Assembly: GCA_033439685.1 (NCBI GenBank)
Contig: JAUEDM010000003.1
Location: 30,001-94,000 of the forward strand
Direction of reading: 5' to 3'
DNA from: Apodospora peruviana
Taxonomy: Eukaryota; Ascomycota; Sordariomycetes; Sordariales; Lasiosphaeriaceae
DNA length: 64,000 nucleotides
The notes under the pieces are model-generated. The model saw nothing but the letters and a program-made list of their open reading frames with translations. It ran no database searches and was not told the DNA's origin. Of this stretch, positions 34,286 through 46,862 are shown in pieces. The stretch's first letter is position 1; every line of letters begins with the position of its first letter. The position numbers were made by a program, and so were the translations under genes.

Positions 34286-36104
34286 ATGTCTAAGACCTTC
34301 AGCCAGAGCGACGTTTCGTCACACAACAAGCCCGATTCTTTGTGGATCGTGGTTGACGGTGATGTCTATGACCTCACCAAGTTCCAGGACGACCACCCGG
34401 GTACGTAGTCTCCTTTTTTGCGATTGCTGGATGCCTTTTCTCGTCGCCAAACGAAGCACTGCGACAAAAAACACGGAGAAAGCCCTACTAACATAACACG
34501 CGCAAACCAGGTGGCAAGAAGATCCTCCAGAGAGTCGCCGGAAAGGATGCGTCCAAACAGTTCTGGAAGTATCACAATGAGGGTATCCTTAAAAAGTTCC
34601 AGAAGCAGCTGCAGATCGGCTCGCTAGACAGCAAGCCCAAGCCCGCTGCTGAGCCCACGCCCGTTGCCGTTCCCCAGAAACAGGTCGCCAAGGCCAAGCC
34701 GACTGCCGTCGCAATGACCAGTCAGGACTCTGAGCCCCTAGAGCCATTTGGCCAGCAGATTCCATTTTCCGACCCTTCTTGGTACCAGAGCGTGAGTTTT
34801 CTTCCATCTACTTTCCGGTTGTGTCTGTCTGGACTTTGCCGCTAACGGGATTTGTTCACCGTGTTCAGTACCACTCCCCCTACTTCAACGAGACCCACGC
34901 CGTGCTCCGCGCTGAAGTTCGCGAATGGATCGAGACCGAGATCGAGCCCCATGTCGCCGAGTGGGACGAGAAGAAGGTGGTGCCCGCCGAGATCTACAAG
35001 GAGATGGGCCGGCGCGGCTGGCTGGCTGGCCTGCTAGGCACCCACTACCAGAAGGACTACGTTGATAACGTGGTTAAGTCGGTGCCCGTTGAGAAGTGGG
35101 ATCTGTTCCACGAGATGCTCCTCACGGACGAGCTGAGCCGTACTGGCTCGGGCGGCTTCGTTTGGAACGTAATTGGTGGTTTCGGCATCGGCTGCCCGCC
35201 GCTGGTAAAGTTCGGCAAGAAGCCGCTGCTGGACCGCATCCTGCCCGGCATCCTCAACGGCGACAAGCGCATCTGCTTGGCCATCACGGAGCCCGACGCC
35301 GGCAGCGACGTGGCCAACTTGACGTGCGAGGCCAAGCTCAGCGAGGACGGCAAGCACTACATCGTCAACGGCGAGAAGAAGTGGATCACCAACGGCATCT
35401 GGTGCGACTACTTCACGACCGCAGTGCGGACCGGTGGGCCCGGCATGAACGGCGTGAGCTTGCTGCTCATCGAGCGCGACTTTGGAGGTGTCTCGACGCG
35501 CCGCATGGACTGCCAGGGCGTCTGGTCCAGCGGCACGACCTACATCACGTTTGAGGACGTCAAGGTGCCCGTCGAGAACCTGATCGGCAAGGAGAACCAG
35601 GGCTTCCGCGTCATCATGACCAACTTCAACCACGAGCGTATTGGTATCATCATCCAGTGCCTGCGCTTCTCGCGCGTCTGCTTCGAGGAGTCGGTCAAGT
35701 ACGCCAACAAGCGTAAGACGTTCGGCAAGAAGCTGATCGAGCACCCCGTCATCCGGCTCAAGCTGGCGCACATGGCGCGCCAGATTGAGGCCAGCTACAA
35801 CTGGCTCGAGAACTTGATCTACCAGTGCGAGAAGATGAGTGAGACCGAGGCCATGCTGCGCCTTGGTGGTCCTATTGCTGGTCTTAAGGCGCAGGCCACC
35901 GTGACGTTTGAGTTCTGCGCCCGCGAGGCGTCGCAGATCTTTGGCGGTCTGTCGTACTCGCGCGGCGGACAGGGCGGCAAGGTCGAGCGCCTTTACAGAG
36001 ACGTGAGGGCGTATGCTATTCCCGGTGGTAGCGAGGAGATTATGCTGGATCTGAGCATAAGGCAGAGCATGAGGGTGGCCAAGATGTTGGGCATGAAGTT
36101 GTAA
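34286..36104 (+). CDS. Cytochrome b5-acyl-CoA dehydrogenase fusion protein
   Basis: Three exons (34286-34400, 34511-34791, 34869-36104) give 543 residues. Residues 1-80 form a cytochrome b5-like haem domain with the HPGG haem-ligand motif (split by the first intron) and a second histidine in KYHNEG. A Pro/Ala-rich linker follows. The rest is an acyl-CoA dehydrogenase with CLAITEPDAGSDVANL, KKWITNGIWCDYF, RKTFGKKLIEHPVIRLKLAHMARQI, QIFGGLSYSRGGQGGKVERLYRDVRAYAIPGGSEEIMLDL (the catalytic glutamate lies in GGSEEI). Fusions of this design are known in filamentous fungi. The C-terminus GMKL is close to, but not a canonical, peroxisomal PTS1, so peroxisomal location is only a possibility. No mitochondrial presequence is visible. 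The substrate is unknown. Confidence 0.9.
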
Positions 36105-37286
36105 AATAATGTGTTGTGGAGATGAATGGGGATGAAGGATACCAAATAGAGTCTAGGTTGAAGATGTTTGTTTGATATTTTGTGGTCGTTTATGTACCTA
36201 GTTAGGTACACAGGCGGCTTTTCTTGTCTTGGTGTTATTTGCTTATTACACTATATAATTCTTTTGTATATTTATGGTTAGCCCAATGATTTTGTTGTTT
36301 GGTGTCTTGGTTGCCCAATGAGACCCAGACGTTATTGAAATATGGTCGGCTGCCAATTATCTAAATATCTTTCATGTGCTTCTCACCCCATCGACTTGCA
36401 CATATCAGCTCTGGGAGATACTGCACTGCTTTGCCTGCCTACCTGCCGATGTTTAGTTAGGGTACTTTTAAAGACTCTTGCATCGTCAAGATTGAGATGA
36501 CAATATACGGGATCTTAGACAGCGGTGGCGGGATCCGAGTTCCTCTCGTCACATGGAAAGATTGGTGAATAGATCGCGGAGAGAGTGACAGCACACACCA
36601 GGGCGTTGCAGGATAGCTATACACCATTCCACGGTAAATAGTAGCTATTGAGTACTTACAAGGACCTAGCTCATGACTTTTCAGGACACCTGGTGGTCAT
36701 CCTGAAAATCCTTGGTTAAACAGGAAATATTCCTCATAAATACCGTGTCAGCCCTAGCAGCCGATCGTGAAAAATGTCACAACAAGGAGTCTTACAAGGT
36801 TTTTGTAAAGTACTCCATGGCTACTATTTACCGTGGAATGGTGTAATCATGGACAAGTGGAGTTGCGGTCTGGTGCATGAACATAATCCGAGAATGATGC
36901 AACTGCCCAGAGAGAAGTCACAGACAACATTTAGTTGATTCGGTCATTTGCGAGAAATCATGAAGGGAAAAAATGTGGAGTTGCAGGGTTTGGGTGGCAC
37001 TTACCTCGACCAAGCCAATTGTAATTTTGACCCATGGTTATTGCGCATGCAGCATATGCAGCACAAGATAACGACTGTGGACGGTATTGCTGGCAGGTTC
37101 ACAAGAGGTTCTCAACAAGTATTGAGTTAACCAAACATACCTCATCCATAACATCTTACTCTCGAAGCAGCTATCAAAGAGTCAATTAGGCGACCGCCTG
37201 GTATTTCGTAGGATACAGTGTCTCATTGTCTCTAAGGAGATGGGTAGCCATGTTCTCGTCTGCTATGTGTACAAACCGCCTCGACT
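36105..37286. other. Intergenic region carrying a MITE
   Basis: No gene is supported. It contains the AT-rich 3' flank of the cytochrome b5-ACAD gene, the MITE at 36620-36844 and the 3' flank of the complex I subunit gene. Confidence 0.5.
36620..36844. mobile_element. Miniature inverted-repeat transposable element (TA-flanked)
   Basis: The 225-bp element is bounded by perfect 26-bp inverted repeats: 36620-36645 reads TACACCATTCCACGGTAAAT then AGTAGC, and 36819-36844 is its exact reverse complement. The similarity continues imperfectly for about 13 more bases on each side (AGTACTT shared). The outermost TA of each arm could be the TA target duplication of a Tc1/mariner-type insertion. There is no coding capacity inside. 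The transposon class is inferred from the TA and the size only. Confidence 0.85.
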
Positions 37287-38090
37287 TCAACTCGTTTCAT
37301 TGGGGTCCGCGGAAACAGTATGGATGTCGATTCCGTACTTCTCTTTGAGTCTCTGACGTCTCCGCTCCTCATATCCGGGAGGTCGGATCGCTATATCTCG
37401 GTGTTAATGGGAGGAATCTGGAGTGATCGCCTGAAGAAGGGGAACTTACACCGGCCCTCTCCAATCTCGGCAAGAGTCTCTTCGATTGGCCGCCTCCTAT
37501 TCAGGCGCAGCTTCTCCTTCCGCTCAAACTCGTCCATCTCCGGATCAACCTTCTTGCCCCTGAGACTGGCACCTGTGTAGTCGAAGGCACTCATCACCAC
37601 GGCCGTCAAGACACCGTATCCAAGGACGCGAGGCATGCGTCCGGCTACACCACAACGGCGGGTTTTGTCAGCAAATCAAAGAATATGGGCGCGGTGGAAG
37701 AGGCAACAAGGCGTACAGAACAAGCCTATAACTGAACCGCCGCAGAAACCACCGATCGCCTCGTTGTAGTGGTCGTCCTTTTCACGCAGGTTCGCGGCCG
37801 CTGTTCGTGTGAATTCGTAGGCGGTGCCGGCGGAAGCTAGGAGAGGAGTCAGTCTTGATTGCGGAGAGAGAGAGAGGGAGTGACAATTGGGTGGATTACT
37901 ACGCACCCATGGTAGCTATGATGCCGCCTCCGCGGGTGACGACTCCCCAGGATCCGACGTTCTGCTTCGCCATGGAGTTTTGGATAGCGGCTATAAAGAG
38001 ACCGGCTCCGCCCACCACCAAGCAGCCCCGGACACCGGCTGCGACGGCATCTTTGGGATGATACTGGTCATCGTCCCCGTGTGGCGCCAT
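37287..38090 (-). CDS. NADH:ubiquinone oxidoreductase (complex I) 21.3 kDa subunit
   Basis: Accessory subunit of mitochondrial complex I, in the Tim17/B14.7-related family. On the minus strand four exons are joined: 38090-37907, 37836-37717, 37644-37450 and 37390-37287 (introns 70, 72 and 59 bp), for 200 residues. The protein starts MAPHGDDDQYHPKDAVAAG and has glycine-rich hydrophobic segments (GCLVVGGAGLFIAAIQNSM; GGFCGGSVIGLFSG; MPRVLGYGVLTAVVMSAFDYTGASL) typical of Tim17-like folds. A charged tail contains IRPPGYEERRRQRLKEKYGI. Donor GTGCGT in exon 1 gives the continuous reading ATMASAGTAYEFTR. It diverges from the Ubp2 gene. Confidence 0.9.
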
Positions 38091-38908
38091 TGTGGGGGAC
38101 TGTGACTATTCCTGTTGTCGTCGGATTGATGCGGTGGTGATGGTGGTGATGTGGTGGTGCGGCGGGCGGGAGCTTGCGAGAGGTCGATTCCGGCTTCCAG
38201 TTCGATTGGCGCCAGCGCGAGCTGTTGGTCGGAACTGATTGGGCGTGGCCAAGTGCCAGGCTGCTCTACACAGATGGCGAAAGCTGTCAGGAAGTGCGGG
38301 GCACTGCTAGGTGGAGCGTAGCCAACCAGTCAGACAGCTACTACAGTGTTTGGGTTACTCCGTACAGCTACACCAGTAGCTGGACCAGACGAATAAGGCT
38401 ACGTCAGCCAGCTCTCCGTCAGCTCTTTGCCGCCGCCGCATTCAGTCACCCTCGAGACGCGTCCCATGGTACAACTACGACGGTACGACGCGTGTACTCA
38501 AACCAGTTTGCTTGTGTGATATACGGAATCATATTTCTCAGCGTGATTCCTTCCGCGAACCTCTACCATCTTCTGCGGAATGCTGTCTGCCCGTGCCGCA
38601 TGCTTTAATCACCAGGGCACACAGACGCCGAGCGCAAGTTACTCCATTTGAGACCTCAGAAACGAGCGTCGACAACTGTTCAGCTTTCCATCACCATCAC
38701 AATCCCCGACGAGGTTAACCGCAAGTTCGCAACCGGGACTACAGGCCCTGGAGGTGTGGGGTATTGGACGCTTACCCGTCGCCGGTCGGGCACCTCTTCG
38801 GACCCTCCGGCCTGAACAGAGCATCTCCCTCAAAAGTTGGTCCTCATTGCTTACTTTCTGACGACCGTTTTACTGACCTGCTCTACAGTGCTCGTACAAG
38901 AGCGCGAG
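38091..38908. promoter_or_regulatory. Shared upstream region of complex I subunit and Ubp2 genes
   Basis: 818 bp between two divergent starts. It holds two ACGCGT boxes (38457-38462 and 38488-38493) and a TACTCCGTA element at 38356-38364. The right end may contain unrecognised 5' exons of Ubp2: the frame just before 38909 is open and hydrophobic (VLIAYFLTTVLL), but a TCTACAG acceptor at about 38888 suggests this is intron. Confidence 0.4.
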
Positions 38909-41900
38909 ATGACCGGCTACGAGAATGGTATTGTCCTAGCTCTACTTACTCGCCGCCGCCTGTGCTAACATGAGTTACAGGGGGTCGTCTGGCTTCTCGA
39001 GTCATCAAAGACTGGTTTGCCGGCCGTCTTGTTGGTGGTCCACGGGAGGACCTTCAAGAGTGGAGGTGCACCGCACTGCGAGACCCTTCCCGTCAGTTTG
39101 CCGACACTGGCTCAGATCATGATTTCATGATCATCCCGTCCCAGACTTATGACCCAACAAACGATCCCGAGAGGCGAGGCAACATCCTGTTGTCTTGCAT
39201 GTGCAGGTTCTGCCGCTACCACTTCGCCTTCAAGATTTCCCCAGGCGAGTGTGGACTTGTCCTGGGTAGGCCGATGCACCATTTCGTCTCGACCGCCACG
39301 AAATACTTCGAGAATGTCGTCGTGGACGATCCTGACCAACCAGAAACAAAGCGATACCCTGTACAGGGCCAAGCTTACTACACATGCTCCGCTTGTCCTC
39401 AATCCATAAATGTCGAGATAACGCTGCCGCGGCTGAAAACCGAGTGGCTGCGCATGATTGGTAGTGAGGCGAGAGTCAGAGAGGCGCTAAGGGCCGCAAA
39501 AGAAGAAGATCCCGAGAGGTTTCAAGACATCAATCAGGAGAAGGCCGAGTTATATGCCACGGGTTCCTTGTCGACTCTGAACAAATACCTCCAGAATGTT
39601 CTTACCGACGATGGGACAGGGCCCCGTAAGAGGATCTCGTTCAGAAACAAAACGTTCTTGGTGCAGTTTGGGCCGGCCTGTGAGCCTTTATTTCGGTACT
39701 TGGGGTTTGAAGTCGAGTATGACGAGGAGAGAGACGAGAACTTCTGGCTCCCGCCAAAGTTGCCACCATCGGAAGGAAAGACAGTTTTAGGTTCTCTGAG
39801 GGCCTTTTATGAAGATGCCCGAAGCGAGGTGCAAAACTTGCTTGAGGAACATCCCCCTCAGGGGGAGGCCGTTGTCAAACCCATCTCAGCAGCCCGTAAC
39901 CGCTTGGAGGAGGTTCTTGCCTGTCACAACCACCAGAACCGCCTTATCAGACCCGTTAGAGACGACGAATTAGATGCTTTGAGAGTTTTGGGTGCCCCGG
40001 CTGACGCTGAGGATGATCTGTTGAAATACGCCTATCTGAGACAGAAGGAAACGGACCCAGCAAACAAGCACCGCTATCTCGAAGCTCTCGGGAAAATAGC
40101 TGCCCATAGGGACGTGGATCTACAGCTTTTCGTCTTCGAACAGCAGGACAATGATACTGCACAGGCCAAGGCTCAACAGCAGACGGCCTCAACTGCCAGT
40201 AGCGACACTCCGATCGACAAGGCGTATGCTCATTTCGGCCTCACGAGAAGCTGCTCCGAAGCGCCTTCATATTTTATCAACGTGTATAACGTGTATAGGG
40301 ATCAGTCGCCTGCCCAAAGGGCTGCCCACCGGACTGCTCTGCTCCAGATTGGGAAGGATCGGAACAGCGACGAAATTCTTGCTGAAGTGTACAAGACAAA
40401 GATGGAACCTGCAGAAGCTTGCACCTTCTTGAGTGTAGAGCCCAGTTGGCCGATGGATACCATTGTTATGTTCGCTCAAACCTTGCTTTCGGTATGCCCC
40501 TTCCATTATAGACTTCGTTTCCATGACTCGTCTGAACCTTCCGTGGAAAACGTATATTACCCGCAAGACTAACTTGGGCTAACTTCTCATAGGAGGATAC
40601 GGATTTGGAACTCATCATCATGGCACTTGACGCTATTTCACTTAGCCGACCAAGCGACGACCCAGCTCGAGCGGCATTCGAGGTCGTATTTTCGGAAATC
40701 CGCTCGCAACGCACCGTTCATCAATCGATATTAGTCAACACCAACGAGCCATCCGGCCAAGAACCCGCCAGCATGGAGCTCCCCGTCGGTCTTGGAAATC
40801 TCCGAAACACCTGTTATCTCAACAGCATTCTGCAGTACTTCTACTCTGTCAAAGCCGTGAGAAACTTGGTCCTGAACCTGGACCTGCCGCCAATGGAGGC
40901 CACTGAGCAGAACTTGCAAAACCTCTTGAGTGGCACCAGCTCTTCCGATTTGGAGACAGGTAGAGCATTTGTCGGACACGAGTTCGCTCGCGAGTTAGTC
41001 ACCCTTTTCCGTGAGCTGCACACATCCGGCGACAGCTCGATAACACCCCGGCAACGCCTCGCCAATGCTGCCTTGCTGAGGCCAGAGAAAGTGCGGCCAC
41101 TGTCGGAAGAGCCGGCTCCTGTAGTAAGCCCAAAGAACGCCGATGCGCCGCCACTGCCGCCGCGCGCCGGCGAGAACAACGAACCAAAGGTCACTATTGA
41201 TTCACTGCTGGAGCCATCCGAGACTGCTAGTAATGTCAGCTCCCAGACATTGGTCAACCAAACCGAGGAGGACCCTTCATATGTCGTTGTGGACCATGAC
41301 ACCTCGAAGGTAGACGTTTCGGCGCCCATGGATATAGAGATGACTAACGAAGAACCATCGTCTCACCCAACCTCTGCGCCAGCGAATGAGACCGAGGCCA
41401 GGCGCTCGAAGCTGAGCGTTGAGGAGCTAGCTGCCGAGCTTGACAAGCCTAATGTCGGGTCTGACCAAATGGACGTCGACGAGGTCATGGGGAATGCTAT
41501 CGACCACCTTCGAGCTGCGTTCAAGGTCGCTCATGTTGGACGCTCGGATAGCGGGCCAGATCCCATCGAGGAGGCTTTCTTTTCCACATTCATCGACAAC
41601 CGCAAGAAGGTTGGCGAAAGGACTTGGAATCGCACTACTCGATCGGATCGCTGGGTGACAGCATACCCGTCAAAGACAGGAACGCGTGACCTCTACAGCG
41701 CCCTGGAGAACTCGTTTGACCTGGAGCCACTGCCTCCCGACCTGCTATCCTTCACAACCATCGACCGGGCAGCGCCAAACTTCCACATTTGCATTCAGCG
41801 ATCCGATGGCGTCAGCAAGAATGTGAATCCAATCGCTATCCCCGAAACACTCTACCTTGATCGATTCTTGCATTCTGGTGACACCGATTCGGAAGCCTTC

Positions 41901-42779
41901 CAAGCCAAAAAGCGGTCCTGGGATATTAAGACACGGCTCAATGAGGCCGTTCCAATCGACTTCAACGACTTTCTGAAGGAGGAGGAAGCCAAGAGCAAGG
42001 CCCCTGCAAGCAGCCTTGTTTTGGTGAAGCCCAACGCGGGGGACGGCGGTAAACCCACCTTCGATGCCGATGATGTTGATCAATACCTTGCACAAGAAGA
42101 CTTCAGCGTGCCCTCCTACGATGACGAATCGGGCTGGAGTGTTTTAAGTCCGGCAATCAAGGACTTGTTCGCCAAGCATAACGTTGCCGAACCAGAGGTG
42201 GACATGTCTCCGTCTACGAAGGCTGCAGTGCAGGCCAGCCAGACCGGAGAGGTCACAACAATCTCACCGGCGTCGCTGGAGGAGTTCTGGGATACGTTCC
42301 ACGAAGCGGAATCGAGCGATAAGTCCCAGCTGACTCAAGAATATAAAGATCTCTTCAACTCCATGAAGGAGGTTGCCTACCGCCTCCACGCGGTTGTCTG
42401 CCACGCAGGAGCCACAGCCTCTGCCGGCCACTACTGGGTGTGGATCCACGACTTTGAGCAGGACGTGTGGCGCAAATACAACGACACGCGCGTGTCGGTG
42501 CACCCACAGGAGTTTGTCTTCCACGAGCTCAACACCAAGGGGGAGCCGTACTACCTTGCCTATGTCCGGGCGAAGGATATCGAAAATTTGGTGGGCGTCC
42601 CGCGGCGTCAGGTCACCATCGACCCCCAGCTGCAACAGAGAACCCCATTGGCGGCTGCTGGCGGGGATGCACAGATGGCGGATGCATATGAAACGCCCGA
42701 GGCTCAGCATGTCGAACATGTTGGACAGGCTACCGTGGAGCAGGTGGAGGATGTCAATATGAACACTGACAACTACTAG
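38909..42779 (+). CDS. Ubiquitin carboxyl-terminal hydrolase Ubp2-like
   Basis: Large deubiquitinase; yeast Ubp2 trims K63-linked chains and works with Rsp5. Exons 38909-38927, 38981-40491 and 40593-42779 (introns 53 and 101 bp) give about 1,238 residues. The N-terminal half contains QTYDPTNDPERRGNI and CRFCRYHFAF, a Ubp2-type region, followed by helical segments. The catalytic domain opens with GLGNLRNTCYLNSILQYF (Cys box, about residue 576) and closes with HAGATASAGHYWVWIHD (His box, about residue 1122), separated by a long acidic insertion, as in Ubp2/USP25-28 enzymes. The C-terminus is acidic (EDVNMNTDNY). The 5' end is the weakest part: MTGYENGGRLASR is the first usable ATG, and one or two upstream exons may be missing. 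Confidence 0.85.
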
Positions 42780-43344
42780 TGTAATTTATTGTTCGATAAC
42801 TTGAAATCACCATCGGAAAATGCTCACTGGCAGATATGACGGTTTGACGTGTCCACTTGGTCAAGATTGGAGAAGTTCACGTTTTCATGGTTGCTTCTTT
42901 CATGGAACGAGTGTTTCTGGGCCGAAGTATTGTATTGAGGATAACGAGTAGACTCCTAAGCTGAAAGTGGTCCTTATTAGCGGACGTTTTGGACGGTCAT
43001 AGCCTTCGGCGGCGTTAATTAGGCAGCGTGTTTTATTTCACGTGCATCCAATGGAACAGCTTTCTCTATCTTGAGATGGACTGGAGGTGATCACTCTTCG
43101 TTCCTACTCCTTGTTTCCTTTAAGTCATCACACCATACCTTACTCTTATCACTTCATTGTTCAACATCGCCATGCCGCTCGTCCTAGACCATAAAATCTA
43201 AGCAAGACCTGGAGGGTACTAGTGAATCCATGTGACTACCTAAGATGTTCTTGGCCCCTTTGTCCTGGATGATGTAGTGATAAGCAGAGATATGTAGCAG
43301 ATAAAGGTGCATACAATACGAAAAAAACAAAACAGAAAAAGAAA
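42780..43344. other. 3' region of Ubp2 and downstream flank of 5S rRNA
   Basis: No gene is supported. A run of A-rich sequence at 43319-43345 is the T-rich Pol III terminator of the minus-strand 5S gene. Confidence 0.5.
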
Positions 43345-43463
43345 ACATACAGCACCAGGGATTCGCTGGTCGTCACCGACCCAACTACTAGTCTGGCGAT
43401 TAGGGGTTTATCTAGGGGAGAGCGGACGGGATCCCGAGTTTTCCACTATCTATGGCCGTATGT
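43345..43463 (-). rRNA. 5S ribosomal RNA
   Basis: A 119-nt minus-strand sequence begins ACATACGGCCATAG and ends GCTGTATGT. Its 5' and 3' ends pair to form helix I. Conserved internal blocks GGATCCCGTCCGCTC and TAGTAGTTGGGTCGGTGACG (the internal Pol III control region) are intact. T-rich termination signals follow. Isolated, dispersed 5S genes like this are usual in Neurospora-like ascomycetes. It sits between two convergent protein genes. Confidence 0.95.
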
Positions 43464-43930
43464 GAGAGGATATCAGTGTTGTAACGACTATAAAGAGGTT
43501 TCAGGTGGACAGACAGCCTCCTCATTAGGGCTCATCCGTATGATTACACACCACCCATCCACAGCCACCCGATATTTCATAGTATGCCTTTTAATAACCC
43601 CTAAGGTCCATTACAGTCATTCCGTCGCCTGAGCTACCTTGGTAGGAAAGCTACCTATGTATTGTTACATGCGCAATGCCCAGGAGTGACGCAAACACTC
43701 CATATACATAGAGCCATAGCCCACAACACCCGTAACCACCAACACGGTATAATCTTCAACGCCCGCCTACCGCAAAGAACAATCTGTATGCTTGCAAACA
43801 CCAACCAGAAATACCACGAAAAGAGTATCCCATATTATCCGTAAATAAGTGCACTTTGGCTCCAGTGAGCCTAATATCATAAACCCGAGCGCTCTACAGA
43901 AGAAAAGAAAGAAAATCGCAAATCAATGTT
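43464..43930. other. 5S upstream flank and MSH2 3' region
   Basis: I see no gene in these 467 bases. It holds the upstream flank of 5S on the minus strand and the MSH2 3' UTR region. Confidence 0.5.
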
Positions 43931-46862
43931 TCACAAAGCCCTCACACTCTTAAAGAAAGGATTCGACAACAACTTCTCATCTCCCGCCACCAACTCCTTC
44001 ATCCTCCTAACCATTTCCTCCCTGCTCAGACTCTCGCTGCCGCCAGCCGCCTTGACCTCGTCCTTCCACCTCACCAGCACCTCCTTCAGCAGCGCGCTGC
44101 CCTCCTCCACATTCTGCTTGCTATACTCGAGCCCTAATCCCCCGTCACCGCCATCGGTAGCCTCATGTTTCGTAGTAAAATCTTCCAGCTCGTCCGCTTT
44201 ACGCTTCGCCATCCGCACCACCTTGTCAGGAAACCGGACCAGCTCCGCCACGTGGATGCCGAAGCTCTGGTCGCAAATGCCCGGCTCGACCTTATACAAC
44301 AGCGTGACCTCGCGCTTTTCTTCTTCCTCTTTGTTCGTCCCACTGATATGGGCGGTAACGTGCATGTTGCGCACCTGGGGGTACTGCTCCGCCAGCGCGG
44401 TGAGCTCGTGGAAATGCGTAGCGAACAAGGCAAAACATCCAATCTCTTTGACGATGTGTTCCGAGATGGCCCAAGCCAAACCGAAACCGTCGTAGGTCGA
44501 GGTGCCGCGCCCGAGCTCGTCAATAATAATCAAACTCTCGGCGGTGGCAGACTTGAGAATATTGGCAGTCTCGAGCATCTCGGCCATGAAGGTCGATACG
44601 CCCTTGAGCTGCGAATCGCTGGCACCGACGCGGGCCAGAATGCTGTCGAAGATGGTCAGCTCGGCGGAGCTGCAGGGCACGAAGGAGCCGATTTGCGCCA
44701 TCAGCGCGATGACACCGATCTGGCGGATATAGGTCGACTTGCCGCCCATGTTTGGGCCGGTGATAATGAGGAAGGACGAGTTGTCGCGGCTGAGCGTGAC
44801 GTCGTTGGTGATGAACTGGACGTCGTCTTGGACTTCCATGCAGGGATGCCGGGCTTCGGTTAGGACTGTCTGTCCCTCTCCGCGGGCGTGCATCTTGGGC
44901 CGAACGTAGGACGTCGGTGCATGAACGGCGGTGTGGGCGAGTGAGACGATAACGTCCAGGTGAGCGAGGATACCGGCGAGCCGCTCTAGAACGGGGGAAT
45001 AGGAGGCGGCCACGCCCACAACCTCGTTGACCAGGCTGCTCTGGGTTCTGTTATAGTTCTGGGAGAGCTGGTCGAACTCGCGCCGGAGAGACTGAAGGGA
45101 CTTGGTGGTGAAGTAGACGCCGCTCTTCTGCGTGGAGCACTCCTGGTAGCGCGAGTTGTTCCGGATGCAGCCGGCCTCGGTCCTGGTCAGGCGCATGCAC
45201 CAGCCGTGCACCTTGTGATTCTCGAGGAAGATCTTCTTGTCCTTCTCTTGGCCCAGGTCGCTCGCAGCGTTGCTGTACTCCTTGTCCATGCTGGACCTGA
45301 GTCTGTCGAGATTCTTTCGGATAACGCGTAGACTGTCATCAAATTCTGGTTTGATGATGAACTCGTGGTTATCCAGCGCGTCCAGGTCAACAGTCGTCTC
45401 AACCATCTCCTGCAGCTTGACCAAGCTGTCTGACAGCTCCCGAAGCTTGACGGTGTACGCTTCGTCCAGTGGATCACGGTAGGTCTCGTCCATGATACCC
45501 TCGAGAGTGCCGAGAAAACCGGGCAGCCGGATAACAACCTGATATGCTCTGACGACATCTTCCAGGTTTGCTTTGTTACGCTGGAAGCGTTTTGCTAGGC
45601 GGTATAAATCGGGAATGGACCTGAGGTGCTCCTCCTGCATTGTTTGCCGGAGCTCGGTGTCATTCGTGAAGGCTTCAACAAGCTGCTGGCGCTTCTCGAT
45701 CTCATCCTTGTTCATCAGGGGCTGTTTCAGCCATTGAGCAAGTAATCTGCTGCCCACCGGCGTCTTGCAATGATTCAACAAGCCGTACACGCTCATCGTC
45801 TTGGAGCCATCCCTAGCACCGGGCATCAAGTTGAGGGCCTTCAGTGCTGCGGCATCCAACTTCATAAAATGTGACAAATCGTGTTGGTACAGTTGGAACT
45901 GGCCGAAGTTGGAGGGATCATGGAGAACGCCAAGGTACTTGATCAAGGCACTTGCAGATCCCATAGCAAGCTTGAGATCTGTCTGTGGGAGAATCGTGGC
46001 AGCTCGCTCGTCTTTGAGCAGTCTTGCCAAGTCTTGCTCAATGTCCTTGATGCCGAAATCCGCGGTTGTCCTCTCCGACATGGCAACACCACAGTTGTCA
46101 ATGATTTGTTTCAGTTTGGACAGGTCTGGGTCCTTATCCTTGTCCGCCTTGTCCATCTGTACCAGACACTCCTTGACCCCCAGCTGAATGAGCAGGGCTT
46201 CAAAGTTGGAGTAGAGATCGTTGTCGATGAATTCGCTGACACCCAACTCTCGCACACTTGCGTCGGCGAAACACACGCCTACAGTCCTAGACTCTGTTGC
46301 CTTTGCAGAGATCTTTACTGCCATGATGACGGGCGCTGCTTCGAATTGTCCTCCAAGGTCATCCTCAACATCTTGTAGGTTGCCTGGCGATGCCTGCTTG
46401 ACGATCTTCCAATTCATCCGGCCGCTGGTGCTGGCGTAGATTTCGACGCGTTTGCCTAGTTTGAAGAGGGCTTCGCGGAGAAATTGTCGGAACACGGTAA
46501 TGGTCATCGTGACAGAAGGTAGGCCGGTATGGTCACTTTTACCCAGCTGCCGCACCACCGAGGTAGTCTTGTAGACCTGCATTTCTCAGGTCAGCATCCG
46601 GCTCCTGTGCTCGGTTGCGCAAGAACGAACCGTTCGGGCGATGAAGTTGGCATCGTCGCCGTGTGCAGTGTACCAATCGCCGCGGTCAAAAATCCGCACA
46701 ACATCGTCGCCGACGCGTGGCAGAGACTTGAAGTAGCGGATAAAGCCATGTTCATCGTCAACCTATTGAGACAAGTCGTCAGTTTGGCAATTCTGGCCAT
46801 GCCAAGAGTTGGTAGAGAGAGGGTCAAGGAAGGCAAACCTTTAATTCCGGTCTGGAGGACAT
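43931..46862 (-). CDS. MSH2: DNA mismatch repair protein Msh2
   Basis: Common partner in MutSalpha and MutSbeta, which detect base mismatches and loops in the nucleus. On the minus strand: exon 46862-46839 (8 codons, MSSRPELK), exon 46762-46631, and a long exon 46576-43931; introns are 76 and 54 bp. The product has 933 residues, normal for Msh2. The N-terminal mismatch-binding region runs from GFIRYFKSLPRVGDDVVRIFDRGDWY. The ATPase contains Walker A GPNMGGKST, Walker B IIDELGRGTSTYDGFG, and ATHFHELTAL. The first exon is only 24 bp but gives the expected start and joins to VDDEHGF in frame. The gene diverges from TRM10. Confidence 0.95.
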
